In this document: piece after piece, positions 47,432 to 57,700 of the stretch
Position numbering within the stretch: the stretch's first letter is position 1
Layout of the letters: each line of letters opens with the position of its first letter
Assembly (NCBI GenBank): GCA_009746045.1
Contig: RPFO01000702.1
Location: 684,001-743,500 of the forward strand
DNA length: 59,500 bases
Direction of reading: 5' to 3'
DNA from: Mesostigma viride
Lineage: Eukaryota; Streptophyta; Mesostigmatophyceae; Mesostigmatales; Mesostigmataceae
Translations under genes and position numbers: made by a program
Notes under the pieces: generated by a model
Told to the model about the DNA's origin: nothing
The model's database searches: none
What the model saw: only the letters and a program-made list of their open reading frames with translations

Positions 47432-47959
47432 ATGTCTAAAGATTCTACAAAAAATATGGAAGGTTTAAGCGAGGAACTAGTTCATATCAATAGGGTAACA
47501 AAAGTTGTAAAAGGCGGAAGGAATTTTTCTTTTGCAGCAATTGTAGTGGTTGGAGATGGAAATGGTAGAGTTGGATTTGGCAACGGTAAAGCAAAAGAAG
47601 TTACAGAAGCAAGAGCAAAAGCAACAAAAGACGCAAGAAATAATTTAGTTTCAGTACCTTTATATAAAGGTAGGACAATTCATCATGACGTGGTAGGGAA
47701 GAGTGGGGCTGCCAAAGTGTTGCTTAGAAGGGCTACTCCTGGTACGGGAGTTATTGCCGGTGGTCCAATGAGGTCTATTTTTGGCTGCCTTGGGATTGCT
47801 GATATTGTAGCTAAGTCGCTTGGGTCTTCTAATCCTAACGCTATGATTACAGCTACCTTTGATGCGCTGCGTAACCTTAATGCGCCAAAAGTTATTGCCT
47901 CACGGAGGGACAAAAATATTCATGAACTTTCCGTAAACTTGCTAAAAGAAGAAAAATAA
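47432..47959 (+). CDS. rpsE: 30S ribosomal protein S5
   Basis: Fidelity-related protein of the 30S decoding side. About 175 residues with a dsRBD-like N domain ([37 protein letters not shown]) and the ribosomal S5 C domain ([18 protein letters not shown]). ATG 47432 is preferred over the TTG one codon upstream. Confidence 0.97.
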   Translation: MSKDSTKNMEGLSEELVHINRVTKVVKGGRNFSFAAIVVVGDGNGRVGFGNGKAKEVTEARAKATKDARNNLVSVPLYKGRTIHHDVVGKSGAAKVLLRRATPGTGVIAGGPMRSIFGCLGIADIVAKSLGSSNPNAMITATFDALRNLNAPKVIASRRDKNIHELSVNLLKEEK

Positions 47960-47980
47960 GAAATAAACAGGTATTGTGTT

Positions 47981-48187
47981 ATGGCTGAAAAAAAATCAAA
48001 TGCAAAATCTTCCCAGATAAAAGTGGTGCAAGTTGTAAGCCCGATAGGGCGTAGGCCGGATCAAAAACAAACGCTTATAGGCCTTGGTTTGAATAAAATG
48101 CACAAGGAAAGAGTTCTTGAGGATACTAATTCCATAAGGGGAATGATCAATAAAGTAAGGCATCTTGTAAAATTTGAAAATGTGTAA
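47981..48187 (+). CDS. rpmD: 50S ribosomal protein L30
   Basis: Small peripheral large-subunit protein. 68 residues; the family core [52 protein letters not shown] is evident, preceded by a short Lys/Ser extension. Between rpsE and rplO as expected. Confidence 0.95.
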   Translation: MAEKKSNAKSSQIKVVQVVSPIGRRPDQKQTLIGLGLNKMHKERVLEDTNSIRGMINKVRHLVKFENV

Positions 48188-48207
48188 TTTAGAGTATAAA
48201 GGTTAAA

Positions 48208-48657
48208 ATGAGAGTAAATTCATTATTTAACGTTCCTGGATCGAGAAAACCAAGAAAGAGAATTGGTAGGGGAAATGGTAGTGGAACTGGTAGAACTGGT
48301 GGGCGTGGAGAGAAAGGTCAAAAGTCTCGCTCTGGTGTTTCTATTAAAACTGAAGGTGGGCAAATGCCGCTTATAAAAAGGTTACCAAAAAGAGGCTTTA
48401 ATAGTTCTAAGTCGATAAGATATACCCCAATTAGTATGGCTGATATCGAATTCTTAATTATCGAAAAAAGAATAGATACTTCAGTTGTCTTCAATAAAAC
48501 ATCACTTGTTAATATTGGTTACATTAAAAGTGAAAAAACCCCTGTTAAATTGCTTGCTGGAATTGATAAAATGAACTTTAAAATATCTGTGCAGTTAGAT
48601 GCTTATTCGAAAACTGCTAAAGAGTTAATTGAAAAAGCTGGTGGTCAGGTACTATAA
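48208..48657 (+). CDS. rplO: 50S ribosomal protein L15
   Basis: Late-assembly large-subunit protein. 149 residues: the Gly/Arg-rich N-terminal tail GSRKPRKRIGRGNGSGTGRTGGRGEKGQKSRSG, then GGQMPLIKRLPKRGF and a globular C-terminus ending AGGQVL. Ends 15 bp before secY. Confidence 0.97.
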   Translation: MRVNSLFNVPGSRKPRKRIGRGNGSGTGRTGGRGEKGQKSRSGVSIKTEGGQMPLIKRLPKRGFNSSKSIRYTPISMADIEFLIIEKRIDTSVVFNKTSLVNIGYIKSEKTPVKLLAGIDKMNFKISVQLDAYSKTAKELIEKAGGQVL

Positions 48658-48672
48658 CGAGATTGTGGGATA

Positions 48673-49962
48673 ATGCAAAAATCAAAGGGCGAACTTAGCA
48701 GTAGGATATTGTTTACACTATCTATATTGCTTGTGTGTAGAGTAGGTTCTTTTATTCCTATTCCTGGTGTTGATTCTGTTGCTCTGGCAAGTTTAGCAGA
48801 GCAAAGTCAGGCTGGTATTCTTGGTATGTTTAATATGCTCTCAGGAGGATCTCTTGGGAGAATGTCTATTTTTGCTTTAGCGATAATGCCTTACATTACT
48901 GCTTCTATAATTATTCAGTTAATGACAATTGCTTATAAACCTCTAGAGAATCTTAAAAAAGAGGGAGAAACTGGGAGAAGGAAAATAAATCAACTCTCAC
49001 GGTATCTAACGGTTTTATTTGCAGCTTTCCAGGCTTATGGTGTAGCAATTGGCCTTGAGTCTACTGCGACCCCTTATGGTCCAGTTGTAATCATTCCTTC
49101 TTTTATTTTTAAAGTTTCAACCATTACAACTTTAGTTGTCGGAACTATGTTTCTTATGTGGCTTGGTGAGCAGATTTCATCTCGCGGCATAGGAAATGGT
49201 ACATCTTTAATAATTTTTGTTGGAATTATTTCAGGGCTTCCGAGCGCCGTAATAGGAATGTTTGAATTGTCCAGAAAGGGAGTTATGTCACCATTGGCAG
49301 TTATTTCTATATGTGCAGGAGTTATCGCCATGATAGCAATTATTGTTTATTTTGAAAGAGCTCAGCGTAAAGTATTAGTACAATATCCAAAAAGACAGGT
49401 TGGAAATAAGATTTATGGTGGTGAGGCGACGCATTTACCTTTAAAATTAAATACTGCTGGTGTAATACCGCCGATTTTTGCAAGTTCTATACTTTTATTT
49501 CCTGCTACTGTAGCTGGATTTTCTGGAGAAAAATCTGAATTTATGGCTAGTTTATCGCACTATCTGGGGCACGGAAAAGCTTTGTTTATACTGCTTTACG
49601 TGTTTTTAATAATGTTCTTTAGTTTTTTTTATACTGCCGTTGTGTTTAATTCTGAAGAAACAGCTAATAACTTAAGGAAGCATGGCGCTTATGTAGCAGG
49701 AAAAAGACCTGGTAAAAACACTTCGGAATACTTTGACTATTTGCTTACTCGATTGACAGTAATTGGTGGTTTATACTTATCTGTAGTTTGTGTTGTGCCT
49801 GAATTATTGATGAATAAATATTCTGTAGCCTTTGCTTTAGGCGGAACAAGTTTCTTAATAGTTGTAAATGTGGTTATTGATACTTTTACTCAAATTCAGA
49901 CGCATTTGTTTAGTTCCAGATATGAAGGTTTAGTAAAGAAAATGAAATTGAAAGAGAGATGA
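48673..49962 (+). CDS. secY: Preprotein translocase subunit SecY
   Basis: Channel subunit of the Sec translocon. 429 residues with ten transmembrane helices; IPIPGVDS near the start, [26 protein letters not shown] (helix 2 region), the cytoplasmic loops and [20 protein letters not shown]. It overlaps adk by 4 bp. A distinct SecA-like multidomain gene lies further right in the window, but the housekeeping secA is not visible here. Confidence 0.98.
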   Translation: MQKSKGELSSRILFTLSILLVCRVGSFIPIPGVDSVALASLAEQSQAGILGMFNMLSGGSLGRMSIFALAIMPYITASIIIQLMTIAYKPLENLKKEGETGRRKINQLSRYLTVLFAAFQAYGVAIGLESTATPYGPVVIIPSFIFKVSTITTLVVGTMFLMWLGEQISSRGIGNGTSLIIFVGIISGLPSAVIGMFELSRKGVMSPLAVISICAGVIAMIAIIVYFERAQRKVLVQYPKRQVGNKIYGGEATHLPLKLNTAGVIPPIFASSILLFPATVAGFSGEKSEFMASLSHYLGHGKALFILLYVFLIMFFSFFYTAVVFNSEETANNLRKHGAYVAGKRPGKNTSEYFDYLLTRLTVIGGLYLSVVCVVPELLMNKYSVAFALGGTSFLIVVNVVIDTFTQIQTHLFSSRYEGLVKKMKLKER

Positions 49963-50606
49963 TAAAAAAGGTTATATTGTTGATTGGCCCTCCAGGTTCT
50001 GGAAAAGGTACACAAGGTAAAATCTTGGCAGAAAAATTAATGCTCCCTCATATTTCTACTGGTGATATTTTTAGAAAGATTGCAACAAATAACACTGATG
50101 AATCAAGGCTTTTATACGAGTATATGGATTCTGGTAAATTAGTGCCTTCTGAATTGGTCAACAAAATTGTAAAAACAGCTATACTTTCTGATGATTACAA
50201 AAAGGGGTGTATTTTGGATGGTTACCCAAGAAATTTAGAGCAAGCTGAATATCTTAATAAAAACGTACATGCAGAAATAAGCTGTATATTTTTTAATGTG
50301 CCTGATGAAGTAGCTATAAAGAGGATTGCAGGTAGATATAACTGTGAGTCTTGTGGAAGCATATATAACAAGTATTACGATAATCCTAAAATTGAAGGCA
50401 TATGCGATAAGTGTGGATCTATTAAGCTACTATTTAGATCTGATGATGACGAAAAAACGGTTTTAGCTAGGATGGAAGAGTATAAAAAAGAAACTTTACC
50501 TTTAGTTGAATATTATAAGAAAAAGGGGAGATTTTTTAATATAAATGCTACTGCTAATAAAGAAAAAGTAATTGAAGAAATTGATTTGATTGCAAAAAGA
50601 ATTTGA
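49959..50606 (+). CDS. adk: Adenylate kinase
   Basis: Interconverts ATP + AMP and 2 ADP. 215 residues with P-loop [10 protein letters not shown] (about 8-17), STGDIFR, DGYPRN and a LID domain carrying a Cys4 set ([24 protein letters not shown]), so a structural zinc is likely. Co-transcribed with secY (4-bp overlap); no rpmJ follows before rpsM, as in Rickettsia. Confidence 0.97.
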   Translation: MIKKVILLIGPPGSGKGTQGKILAEKLMLPHISTGDIFRKIATNNTDESRLLYEYMDSGKLVPSELVNKIVKTAILSDDYKKGCILDGYPRNLEQAEYLNKNVHAEISCIFFNVPDEVAIKRIAGRYNCESCGSIYNKYYDNPKIEGICDKCGSIKLLFRSDDDEKTVLARMEEYKKETLPLVEYYKKKGRFFNINATANKEKVIEEIDLIAKRI

Positions 50607-50630
50607 CTTTATCGGATATTTTTATATTAT
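50603..50630 (+). promoter_or_regulatory. Candidate internal promoter before rpsM
   Basis: TTGACT (50603-50608, overlapping the adk stop), a 16-bp spacer and TATTAT (50625-50630) precede rpsM by about 38 bp. It would allow separate expression of rpsM-rpsK-rpoA. Confidence 0.45.
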
Positions 50631-50668
50631 TCTGATTCTAATTATTTATAAAAATTTGGAGAAATTTT

Positions 50669-51037
50669 GTGGCAAGGATTGCAGGTGTAAATATTCCAGC
50701 AAATAAAAGGTTAGTAATTAGCCTAACATATATTTATGGTATTGGGCTACCTTCTGCTCAAAAAATTTGTAAGGATGCTGGTATCTCAGAAAGTAAAAGG
50801 GTTAAGGACTTAGTAGATCAGGAACTAATTACTCTTCGTTCTCTTATAGAAAAAAGTTATCAGGTAGAAGGAGATTTAAGAAGAGAAGTTAGTCTTAATA
50901 TTAAAAAGAAAAAAGATATGCGTTCCTACGAAGGTTTAAGGCATATTAGAAGATTGCCAGTTCGTGGTCAGAACACTCATTCTAATGCTAGAACTAGAAA
51001 AGGAAAGCGTGTAGCCATTGCTGGGAAAAAACAATAA
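50669..51037 (+). CDS. rpsM: 30S ribosomal protein S13
   Basis: 30S head protein contacting P-site tRNA and the 50S. 122 residues starting with GTG (complete family start [25 protein letters not shown]); the C-terminus has [29 protein letters not shown]-type ribosome binding site (TTGGAGA) precedes the GTG. Confidence 0.97.
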   Translation: MARIAGVNIPANKRLVISLTYIYGIGLPSAQKICKDAGISESKRVKDLVDQELITLRSLIEKSYQVEGDLRREVSLNIKKKKDMRSYEGLRHIRRLPVRGQNTHSNARTRKGKRVAIAGKKQ

Positions 51038-51053
51038 TTTAGGATATAGATAA

Positions 51054-51437
51054 ATGAGTCCGATTAGCAAAATTAAGAAAAAAAAGAAAAACATTTCACT
51101 TGGAGTAGTTCATATTAAAGCTACTTTTAATAACACTATTGTAACTTTTACTGATATTCAGGGCAATGTAATAGCTATATCTACTGCTGGATCACAAGGT
51201 TTTAAAGGAGCAAAAAAAGCAACTCCTCATGCTGCGCAGCTAACTGTCGATAGAGCTTCCGAAAATGCTAAAGATAATGGTATGAAAACTGTTTCTATAA
51301 GGGTTAAAGGAGCGGGGTCACAACGTGAAGCGGCTATGAGGGCAGTATTTAGCCAGAATTTTGTTGTGACTTCAATAACTGATGTTTCTGGAGTTGCCCA
51401 TAACGGTGTTAGACCGCCGAAGAGGAGAAGGGTATAA
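51054..51437 (+). CDS. rpsK: 30S ribosomal protein S11
   Basis: Platform protein of the 30S near the E-site mRNA. 127 residues with [38 protein letters not shown]-like segment as [11 protein letters not shown], and the C-terminal [10 protein letters not shown] signature. Between rpsM and rpoA. Confidence 0.97.
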   Translation: MSPISKIKKKKKNISLGVVHIKATFNNTIVTFTDIQGNVIAISTAGSQGFKGAKKATPHAAQLTVDRASENAKDNGMKTVSIRVKGAGSQREAAMRAVFSQNFVVTSITDVSGVAHNGVRPPKRRRV

Positions 51438-51467
51438 GTAAGCAACATTAGAGAAAAGGATAAGAAT

Positions 51468-52493
51468 ATGCTATCAATAAACAAAAACTGGAATTCGCTC
51501 ATTAAACCATTGAAAATTATTTGTGCCGATTCCGGTATGGACGATAAAATTAATGTTGCTAATATAGTTGTCGAACCATTAGAACGAGGGTTTGGTTTAA
51601 CTTTAGGAAATGCTTTGAGGAGGATTCTGCTTTCTTCTTTACAAGGTGCTGCTATTACTGCTATGAAAATTCCAGGAGTAGTACATGAATTTTCCTCCAA
51701 ATCAGGTGTAAAAGAAGATGTTATTGACTTAATCTTGAATGTAAAAAATATAGCAATCAGGATGCATAGTTTAGAGAAAAGAATTATTAGACTTAATGCT
51801 AAAGGACCATGTGTTGTGACTGCTGGTATGATAGAGACTTCAAGTGATGTTGAGATATTAAACCCTGATCAAAAAATTTGTACCTTGTCTAAGGATGCTG
51901 AACTGGAGATAGAATTTTATTGTGAAACTGGTAGAGGCTACGTTCCTGCTAGTAGTGCCAAAGAAAAGGATTTGCCGATAGGTGTGGTAACTATTGATGC
52001 TTTATTTAGCCCGGTGAAAAAAGTATCCTATAAAGTAGAAGATACTCGTGTAGGACAGGTAACTGATTATGATAAATTAATAATGACTGTTGAGACTAAT
52101 GGCTCTATTACACCAGAGATGGCGATAGCGTTGTCTGCAAGAATTCTCCAAGATCAATTAGATTTGTTTGTCACTTTTGAAGAAGAAGAAGAAGAAAAAG
52201 CAGAGGTTTCAAGGGAGCTGGAATTTAATCCTGTTTTACTTAAGAAAGTAAGTCACCTTGAACTTTCTGTTAGATCACAGAATTGTTTGCAAAATGATAA
52301 TATAGTTTATATCGGAGATCTTGTAATAAAAACAGAAGCAGAGATGTTGAAAACCCAGAATTTTGGGAGAAAGTCTCTTAATGAAATAAAAGAAATTTTA
52401 TCCAAGTTTAATTTAAAGTTTGGAATGGAAATTCCTGGTTGGCCACCTGAAAATGTTGAAGAGCTAGCCAAAAAATATGAGGACCCATATTAA
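51468..52493 (+). CDS. rpoA: DNA-directed RNA polymerase subunit alpha
   Basis: Dimerising assembly platform of RNA polymerase. 341 residues: N-terminal domain with [29 protein letters not shown] (about 34-62), an acidic linker ([10 protein letters not shown], about 239-248) and a C-terminal UP-element/activator-binding domain with [27 protein letters not shown]. Complete and typical. Confidence 0.98.
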   Translation: MLSINKNWNSLIKPLKIICADSGMDDKINVANIVVEPLERGFGLTLGNALRRILLSSLQGAAITAMKIPGVVHEFSSKSGVKEDVIDLILNVKNIAIRMHSLEKRIIRLNAKGPCVVTAGMIETSSDVEILNPDQKICTLSKDAELEIEFYCETGRGYVPASSAKEKDLPIGVVTIDALFSPVKKVSYKVEDTRVGQVTDYDKLIMTVETNGSITPEMAIALSARILQDQLDLFVTFEEEEEEKAEVSRELEFNPVLLKKVSHLELSVRSQNCLQNDNIVYIGDLVIKTEAEMLKTQNFGRKSLNEIKEILSKFNLKFGMEIPGWPPENVEELAKKYEDPY

Positions 52494-52555
52494 ATGGGGC
52501 TTTGTAGGGCAAGTATAGGTGTAATTTAAAGTAGTAATTGTTTAAAATTTTAGCC

Positions 52556-52585
52556 TTAATTGATAAAAGCTAAATTTAATATAAT
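52556..52585 (+). promoter_or_regulatory. Candidate promoter before rplQ
   Basis: A perfect TATAAT (52580-52585) with a weak TTAATT-type -35 about 18 bp upstream lies in the 114-bp gap between rpoA and rplQ, 22 bp before the rplQ ATG. Only the -10 is convincing. Confidence 0.35.
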
Positions 52586-52607
52586 CTGAGACATTTAGGT
52601 ATAAAAA

Positions 52608-53030
52608 ATGCGTCATAAGTTAAAAGGAAGAAAATTAAATAGAACAAGTAGTCACCGGATGGCAATGTTTGCAAATATGGCGACATCTTTGATTATGAAT
52701 GAGCAAATCAGGACTACTGTTACAAAAGCTAAAGAATTAAGGCCTTTTGTCGAAATTTTGGTTACCAAAGCAAAAAAAAGCAGTCTTGCTGTTAGAAGAG
52801 AAATTATCTCAAAAATTAAAGATAAGGCAGCCGCCGAGAAATTAATTTCGGTACTAGCTAATAGGTACAAAGAAAGAGCTGGTGGTTATACCAGAATAGT
52901 TAAAGCAGGTTTTAGGTATGGTGATGCGGCACCAGTTGCTTATATTGAGTTTGTTGATAGAGATATAAATGCAAAAGGTTGTATGACCCCTAAAATAGAA
53001 GAAACAGCAGTACAAGAAACCCAAGAGTAA
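52608..53030 (+). CDS. rplQ: 50S ribosomal protein L17
   Basis: Large-subunit protein near the tunnel exit. 140 residues with [29 protein letters not shown] and the [24 protein letters not shown] segment, plus a slightly extended acidic tail. The last gene of the alpha-operon group; rpsT follows after 15 bp. Confidence 0.97.
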   Translation: MRHKLKGRKLNRTSSHRMAMFANMATSLIMNEQIRTTVTKAKELRPFVEILVTKAKKSSLAVRREIISKIKDKAAAEKLISVLANRYKERAGGYTRIVKAGFRYGDAAPVAYIEFVDRDINAKGCMTPKIEETAVQETQE

Positions 53031-53045
53031 AAGAAGCATAAAATT

Positions 53046-53327
53046 ATGGCAAATCACTCATCTACAGAAAAAGCTATAAGAAAAATAGCAAAAAAATCAG
53101 CTATTAATAGAAATAGAAGAACCAGAATCAGGACTTATATTAAGAAATCTCTTTTAGCTGTTGAATCTGGTTCAAAAGAAGAAGCTGGTAAAATTTTTAT
53201 TTCCACCCAATCAGAAATAATGCGTGGAGTATCAAGAGGGTTAATTAAGAAAAATACAGCTTCAAGAAAAGTTAGTCGCCTTGCGAAGAAACTAAAATCA
53301 ATATCTGTTACGACTAAGTCAGAATAG
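53046..53327 (+). CDS. rpsT: 30S ribosomal protein S20
   Basis: 16S 5'-domain-binding protein. 93 residues, Lys/Arg/Ser-rich helical sequence with ANHSSTEKAIRKIAKKSAINRNRRTRIRTYIKK and RGLIKKNTASRKVSRLAKKL. It directly follows rplQ, so it can share its transcript. Confidence 0.96.
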   Translation: MANHSSTEKAIRKIAKKSAINRNRRTRIRTYIKKSLLAVESGSKEEAGKIFISTQSEIMRGVSRGLIKKNTASRKVSRLAKKLKSISVTTKSE

Positions 53328-53557
53328 TATAATCAGAGTTTATTACCTCTAACTTTAAGGTTAGATAATATCTTAGTTAAGATATAGAGCCACACGAACT
53401 CTTTCAGAGAGAAATTATAATAATGTTATGCAAGTCCTACCAGAGGTATCATAATTGATAAAATAGAGGTTTGGTTTCAAGACAAGACTGGGTGGGACAG
53501 CAGGTTTCATTAACTAGAATTTAGGCTATAAAAGGTACAAGACCAAAGGCAGTAATT
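53328..53557. other. Intergenic region between rpsT and IS copy B
   Basis: 230 bp with no supported gene. Two adjacent small hairpins follow rpsT: TCTAAC/GTTAGA (53348-53365) and ATATCTT/AAGATAT (53368-53385). Neither has a T run, so they are possible processing or weak termination signals only. The remaining stretch to the IS end shows no recognisable content. Confidence 0.45.
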
Positions 53558-54700
53558 TGTGAGAGTCATAGACATGGTTTCAATTTTCTAAGGAGTCTTT
53601 TGAATCAATTGTGTAAATTTAGCCATAAGTACCTTAAATTCTATCCTCAAATTTTATCAAAAAATGAGCCATGGTTTCATTCCAATTTTGAATGGACAGA
53701 GCCTTTCTAAAAGCTAATTCTATTTTATAATTTTGTTCCTGAATACGTTCTTTTGATAAATTATATGCGGCTATAACGTCTCCCCAAAGAGGAGTTTTAT
53801 CCCCTAATTCTCGCTATATTGGGCAGGAGTTTTGCCCTTTAAGAATCCATGAAGGCGCTGATAATTATAAGAAAACTGCCATTCTTTTAGTTGATTTTTC
53901 AAAATTTGATAAATCTGTATTAGCATAAAATTCTCTAAGATCAGTTTTTTGGGAATGTTCAACTTTTCCATTAAGATGAGGAGAACCTGGTTTTACAGGT
54001 CTAAATTTAATGCTATATTTCATCAGCTTTTCCTGTACTTTAACAGTAAAAAACTCACGTCCTCTATCACACTGGATACGCTGTAATGGAAACGGCAATT
54101 GCTCAATCATAACATCAATAAAATCAAGAGTGTTAGTAGCGCTGCGGCGCTTATATAACTCCATAACACGCCAACGTGAACAATCATCAACTGCGGTATA
54201 CTAAATATATACCAGAAGCAATTTTGCAAGTGTCAATCTGAACTCTATCACTAGGTACAGGGCGTTGATAGCGTTTGAATTTCTTATCACGTTTTAGGTT
54301 TTTGATAGGCTTAACATTAGACCGTTTAAGAGCTTTGTGGATACTGGCAAGACTTAGCCGTGTTCCCTCTTGTATAAACAATTCTAGCTGTATGCGTCTT
54401 GCTCCAATGTTACGCTCATTTCTTAATGTAAGAATTTTTTCAATTAATTGCTCTCTTAGCTTTTTATTAGAAGAATTATGGGGCTTTTTGCTTATATCAG
54501 AAAGCCCTTCTATTCCTGTTGCATTATAGCGTCTGTACCATTTACGCAGCGTAGTACGTGATATACCACAATGTCTGCAAACGTATCCAAAATCTTGTTT
54601 TTCTAGGTAAAGTTTGATATACCCCAAGCGGCTTTAATTTTTGTATCCATAACATACAGATACTACAATTTAATTGAAAACCATGTCTATAAATCTCACA
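53558..54700 (-). mobile_element. IS481-family insertion sequence, copy B (~1143 bp)
   Basis: Near full-length relative of copy A. The same inverted repeat ends are seen (TGTGAGAG.. at 53558 and its complement ending at 54700); AATTT flanks both ends (53554-53558 and 54700-54704, overlapping the outermost repeat base), compatible with a short target duplication. It contains the complete transposase region missing from copy A but with frameshifts. It lies 65 bp downstream of the giant SecA-like gene and 230 bp after rpsT. Confidence 0.87.
53634..54650 (-). pseudogene. IS481-type DDE transposase, frameshifted (copy B)
   Basis: About 338 codons when all frames are followed. Visible are an N-terminal helix-turn-helix (CRHCGISRTTLRKWYRRYNATG), the first catalytic Asp in VQIDTCKI, the second in IQCDRGREF and the Glu in GKVEHSQ exactly 35 residues after it, so the DDE triad survives in sequence. 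The frame is broken by a 1-bp loss near 54630, a 1-bp insertion near 54201, a short deletion near 53899 and a 1-bp loss near 53813. The family assignment rests on the rve-type DDE core and the end structure. Confidence 0.85.
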
Positions 54701-54765
54701 ATTTATGGACCTGTTTTAGGTGGCTTTGATACTGTTTTAACCGCCAAGATTAAATCTCAACTATT

Positions 54766-57700
54766 TCATATAAAGCCTCCCGGTATCGATTCCGCAGAAT
54801 CACCAGATAATACAACTGGTCCAGTTGGTACATCCAGTAACTCTCTCTCAAGCAATTCCGAATGATATGGAACAGCTTCTTCTTGCGATAAACGTTCACC
54901 GGTCAAATATAATATAAAGTTTTCAATTACTTCAGGGCCACAATTACCATAGGCTTGATCTTCCACTATTAACTGTTCAAGGTTTAAGCCCTCTCTGAGA
55001 ATTATGTCTTTTAACTTTTCTGGTATAACATCATTTGTAGGATCTATGTAATATAAATTTATCCTCGACTGTTCTTTAATACAAATAAAGCCAACTGCAT
55101 GCTTGTTGTATAAATTCAGCGGTGCTAATATGACTCCTGGTTTTGAACCGCTAAAAGTATTACACATATCTAAAATATTATTATAACTTTCCAGAAAAAT
55201 ATAATTGTTTTCTAGCACCTTAACATATTCTATATCAGCGTCTTTGAACCTTAGCTTTAAGATGTTCTGAATGGCATTTAGAGTATAGCTAGCGAAATAG
55301 TTGTTTATTGAATTAATATCTTTTTTACAATTATAGTTTGAGCCATTTAAAGTGGCTTGGCCTTGTGCTTCTATTAATCGTATTAAAGTGGCTTGACCTT
55401 GTGCTTCTATTGATCGTATAAGCCCTCCTCTAACCAAATCTGGTGAATCGCTTGAAGTGTAATGTACCACTCCTATGGTAGTTATATTGTCTTTGCCCTT
55501 GCGCATTTGTATTTCAGTAGCATATTTGTCTAAACCAGTTTTACCGCATTTACCATTATATTTTGTATCTAGATGAAATGGTGAATGACATTTATTTTTC
55601 AAAGCATCTTCAATTATAGAATGAGTCAGAAAATCGTCATTTTCCTTTATTAAAGCTATTGCTTCCTCCCTTTGTCTGTCCCTACCACATATCTTACCTT
55701 TATAGGAAATTGTTACTCTCGGATCGTCGTCCTTAAGAGTAATAATGCCTGTTTTAGCAATTACAGTTTGATTCGGGGGTGTAGGTGATAAACTCTTAGT
55801 TCGCTGAGCTTCTGCTTTTGCCTTTTCTTGATCTTTTTTACATCCAGGCTTACCAGCAAACTCAATATCTTTATCAAAAGGTTTACCTGGGCCTGCGTCA
55901 ATGCCAGTGAGCTCTTTAAACTTTCTTACCGATTTCTGACCAATTCCTTCTTTGAAGCCAGCAGGCTGAACACCCATTACAGCTGCTTTTGAATAGTTAT
56001 GCTCACTAAAATAGGCTTTAGCTTGCTGATGATCCATCACTTTGCCACTTTGAGGATCTACTAATATTAGTTTGCTGCCTACTTTTTGTACTTTTACTGC
56101 ATGTCCTATGCTTCCATCTTCTCTTGATAGCAACAACATTCCTTCGCTACCACCATGTTTCTTTAAAGCATTCAAGATTTCCTTTCTATTAAGTGTGCCA
56201 AGATTTTCTTCATAAGCTTTGCTGCCATCCTTAGCTAGCCTGTTTTCTATCAGTTCTCTTACTTCGCTCTGGGTTTTAGGCCCTAAACCATCTTCTGATC
56301 GTCCAGCAGGGTTTAATGAATCCAATGTTAAGCCTACACATTCTTTAGGCTCTTTACCTGCTTTAATTCTTTCAGCCTCATGTTGTTGTTGCTGTGCAAC
56401 GTCTTTTTCTAACTTTGCTATTTCATCTTGTTCCCTTTTTATCTGCTCCTCTTTTTTCTTTTGATGTTTTTTATAAGCAGCGCCAGCCGCACCTTTGATT
56501 ATTCCAGGCAAGTTAACAGCAATTTTACCGGTTGAACTAACAACCATTCCAAAAACAGTTTCAGACAATTGCTCAGCTAATTTTTCAATAATTTTCTCAA
56601 TATCATTTTTGACAACTTCACCTTTTGTCAGATTTTCGTTAAATTTTTTACAAAATTCTTCGGTATAATTATACATTTTATAGCTGGATAAAATGCTATC
56701 AACCGCTAAATAGCCGGCTTTTACTCTCCAATCGCCGTAGGGTCTTGTAAGGCCTAAAGCGATTTCATAAGCAACCTCTGATATTATTTCTCCTGTTGTT
56801 TGTTTATGAGCTTTTATTAACGCTTCTTCAATATTTGTTGCTGATATTACTGCTTCCTTATCAATATTCTTATTAATCGATTCTTTTATCGTTTCTTTAA
56901 GCCGGGGTTTTATGCCTTGCATAATTTCTTGTAGAGGTGCTATAACAATTTTTTCCATAGCAACAGATGTTGCCACTCCTTTAACACCACTTACAACTGC
57001 TTTTCCTGTCAACTTAGCAACAGTATGCAACTTTGATAAATCTTTTAGTTTCCCTAGCCCTTCCAGTTTTTGCAGGTCTTGTAATGTTTTTAACCCTCCT
57101 AGTGTTGTGAATTTCTCAAGGTCTCCAGCTTTTCGCAAATTTTCTAGTTGCTCCAATTGTTTTACTTTACTAAGCTGGTTAAACTTACTAACTTCGTGTA
57201 CTTTTTCTAGCCATTTGCCGAGTTTTTCAATTTTATCAGCGATGTTAGTACATAACTTTGTCATAACCGGGCTTTTTTTTAGCACGTTAGAGATGCTCTT
57301 ACAGGCTTTGATAGACGCTTTCATAACTTTTTCCCACTGAGCTAATTTTGCAATGCAACCCGTTATTATGCTAATTCCATAACTTATAGCTTTGGCTTTA
57401 GCATAAGCCCAGTTAAGCCCTGGCTGGCCTTTTAAAATCAATTCCATAGCTATATCTGTTATTCCTTCAGAGATCATAGTACTAGCAATTGAAGTAGTAA
57501 TTATCGCAGCAGGAGGAAAGGCACTCAATAATGCTATTCCGCCAGCTATTTGTCCTTGAGCAAGAGCAATTATCTCTGGGGAGGCATCAGGTACTTCCCG
57601 TAAAGCATAGATGGTATCAAGGCCAATGTTCTGCAATTCCATTAGTTCAGTAACGCCTACTATTTTTTTAAGCTGCACCTCTTCTTCTGTGCTAGGCTTT

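Noticed and set aside
53400-53557. Possible RNA gene downstream of rpsT
   Set aside because: No consistent stem set, tRNA-like arm or tmRNA/4.5S signature could be recognised by eye.
55990-56350. Papain-like region as a separate small gene
   Set aside because: It is in the same uninterrupted frame as the flanking SecA-like and clan-CE regions, with no internal start signal, so it is treated as a domain.
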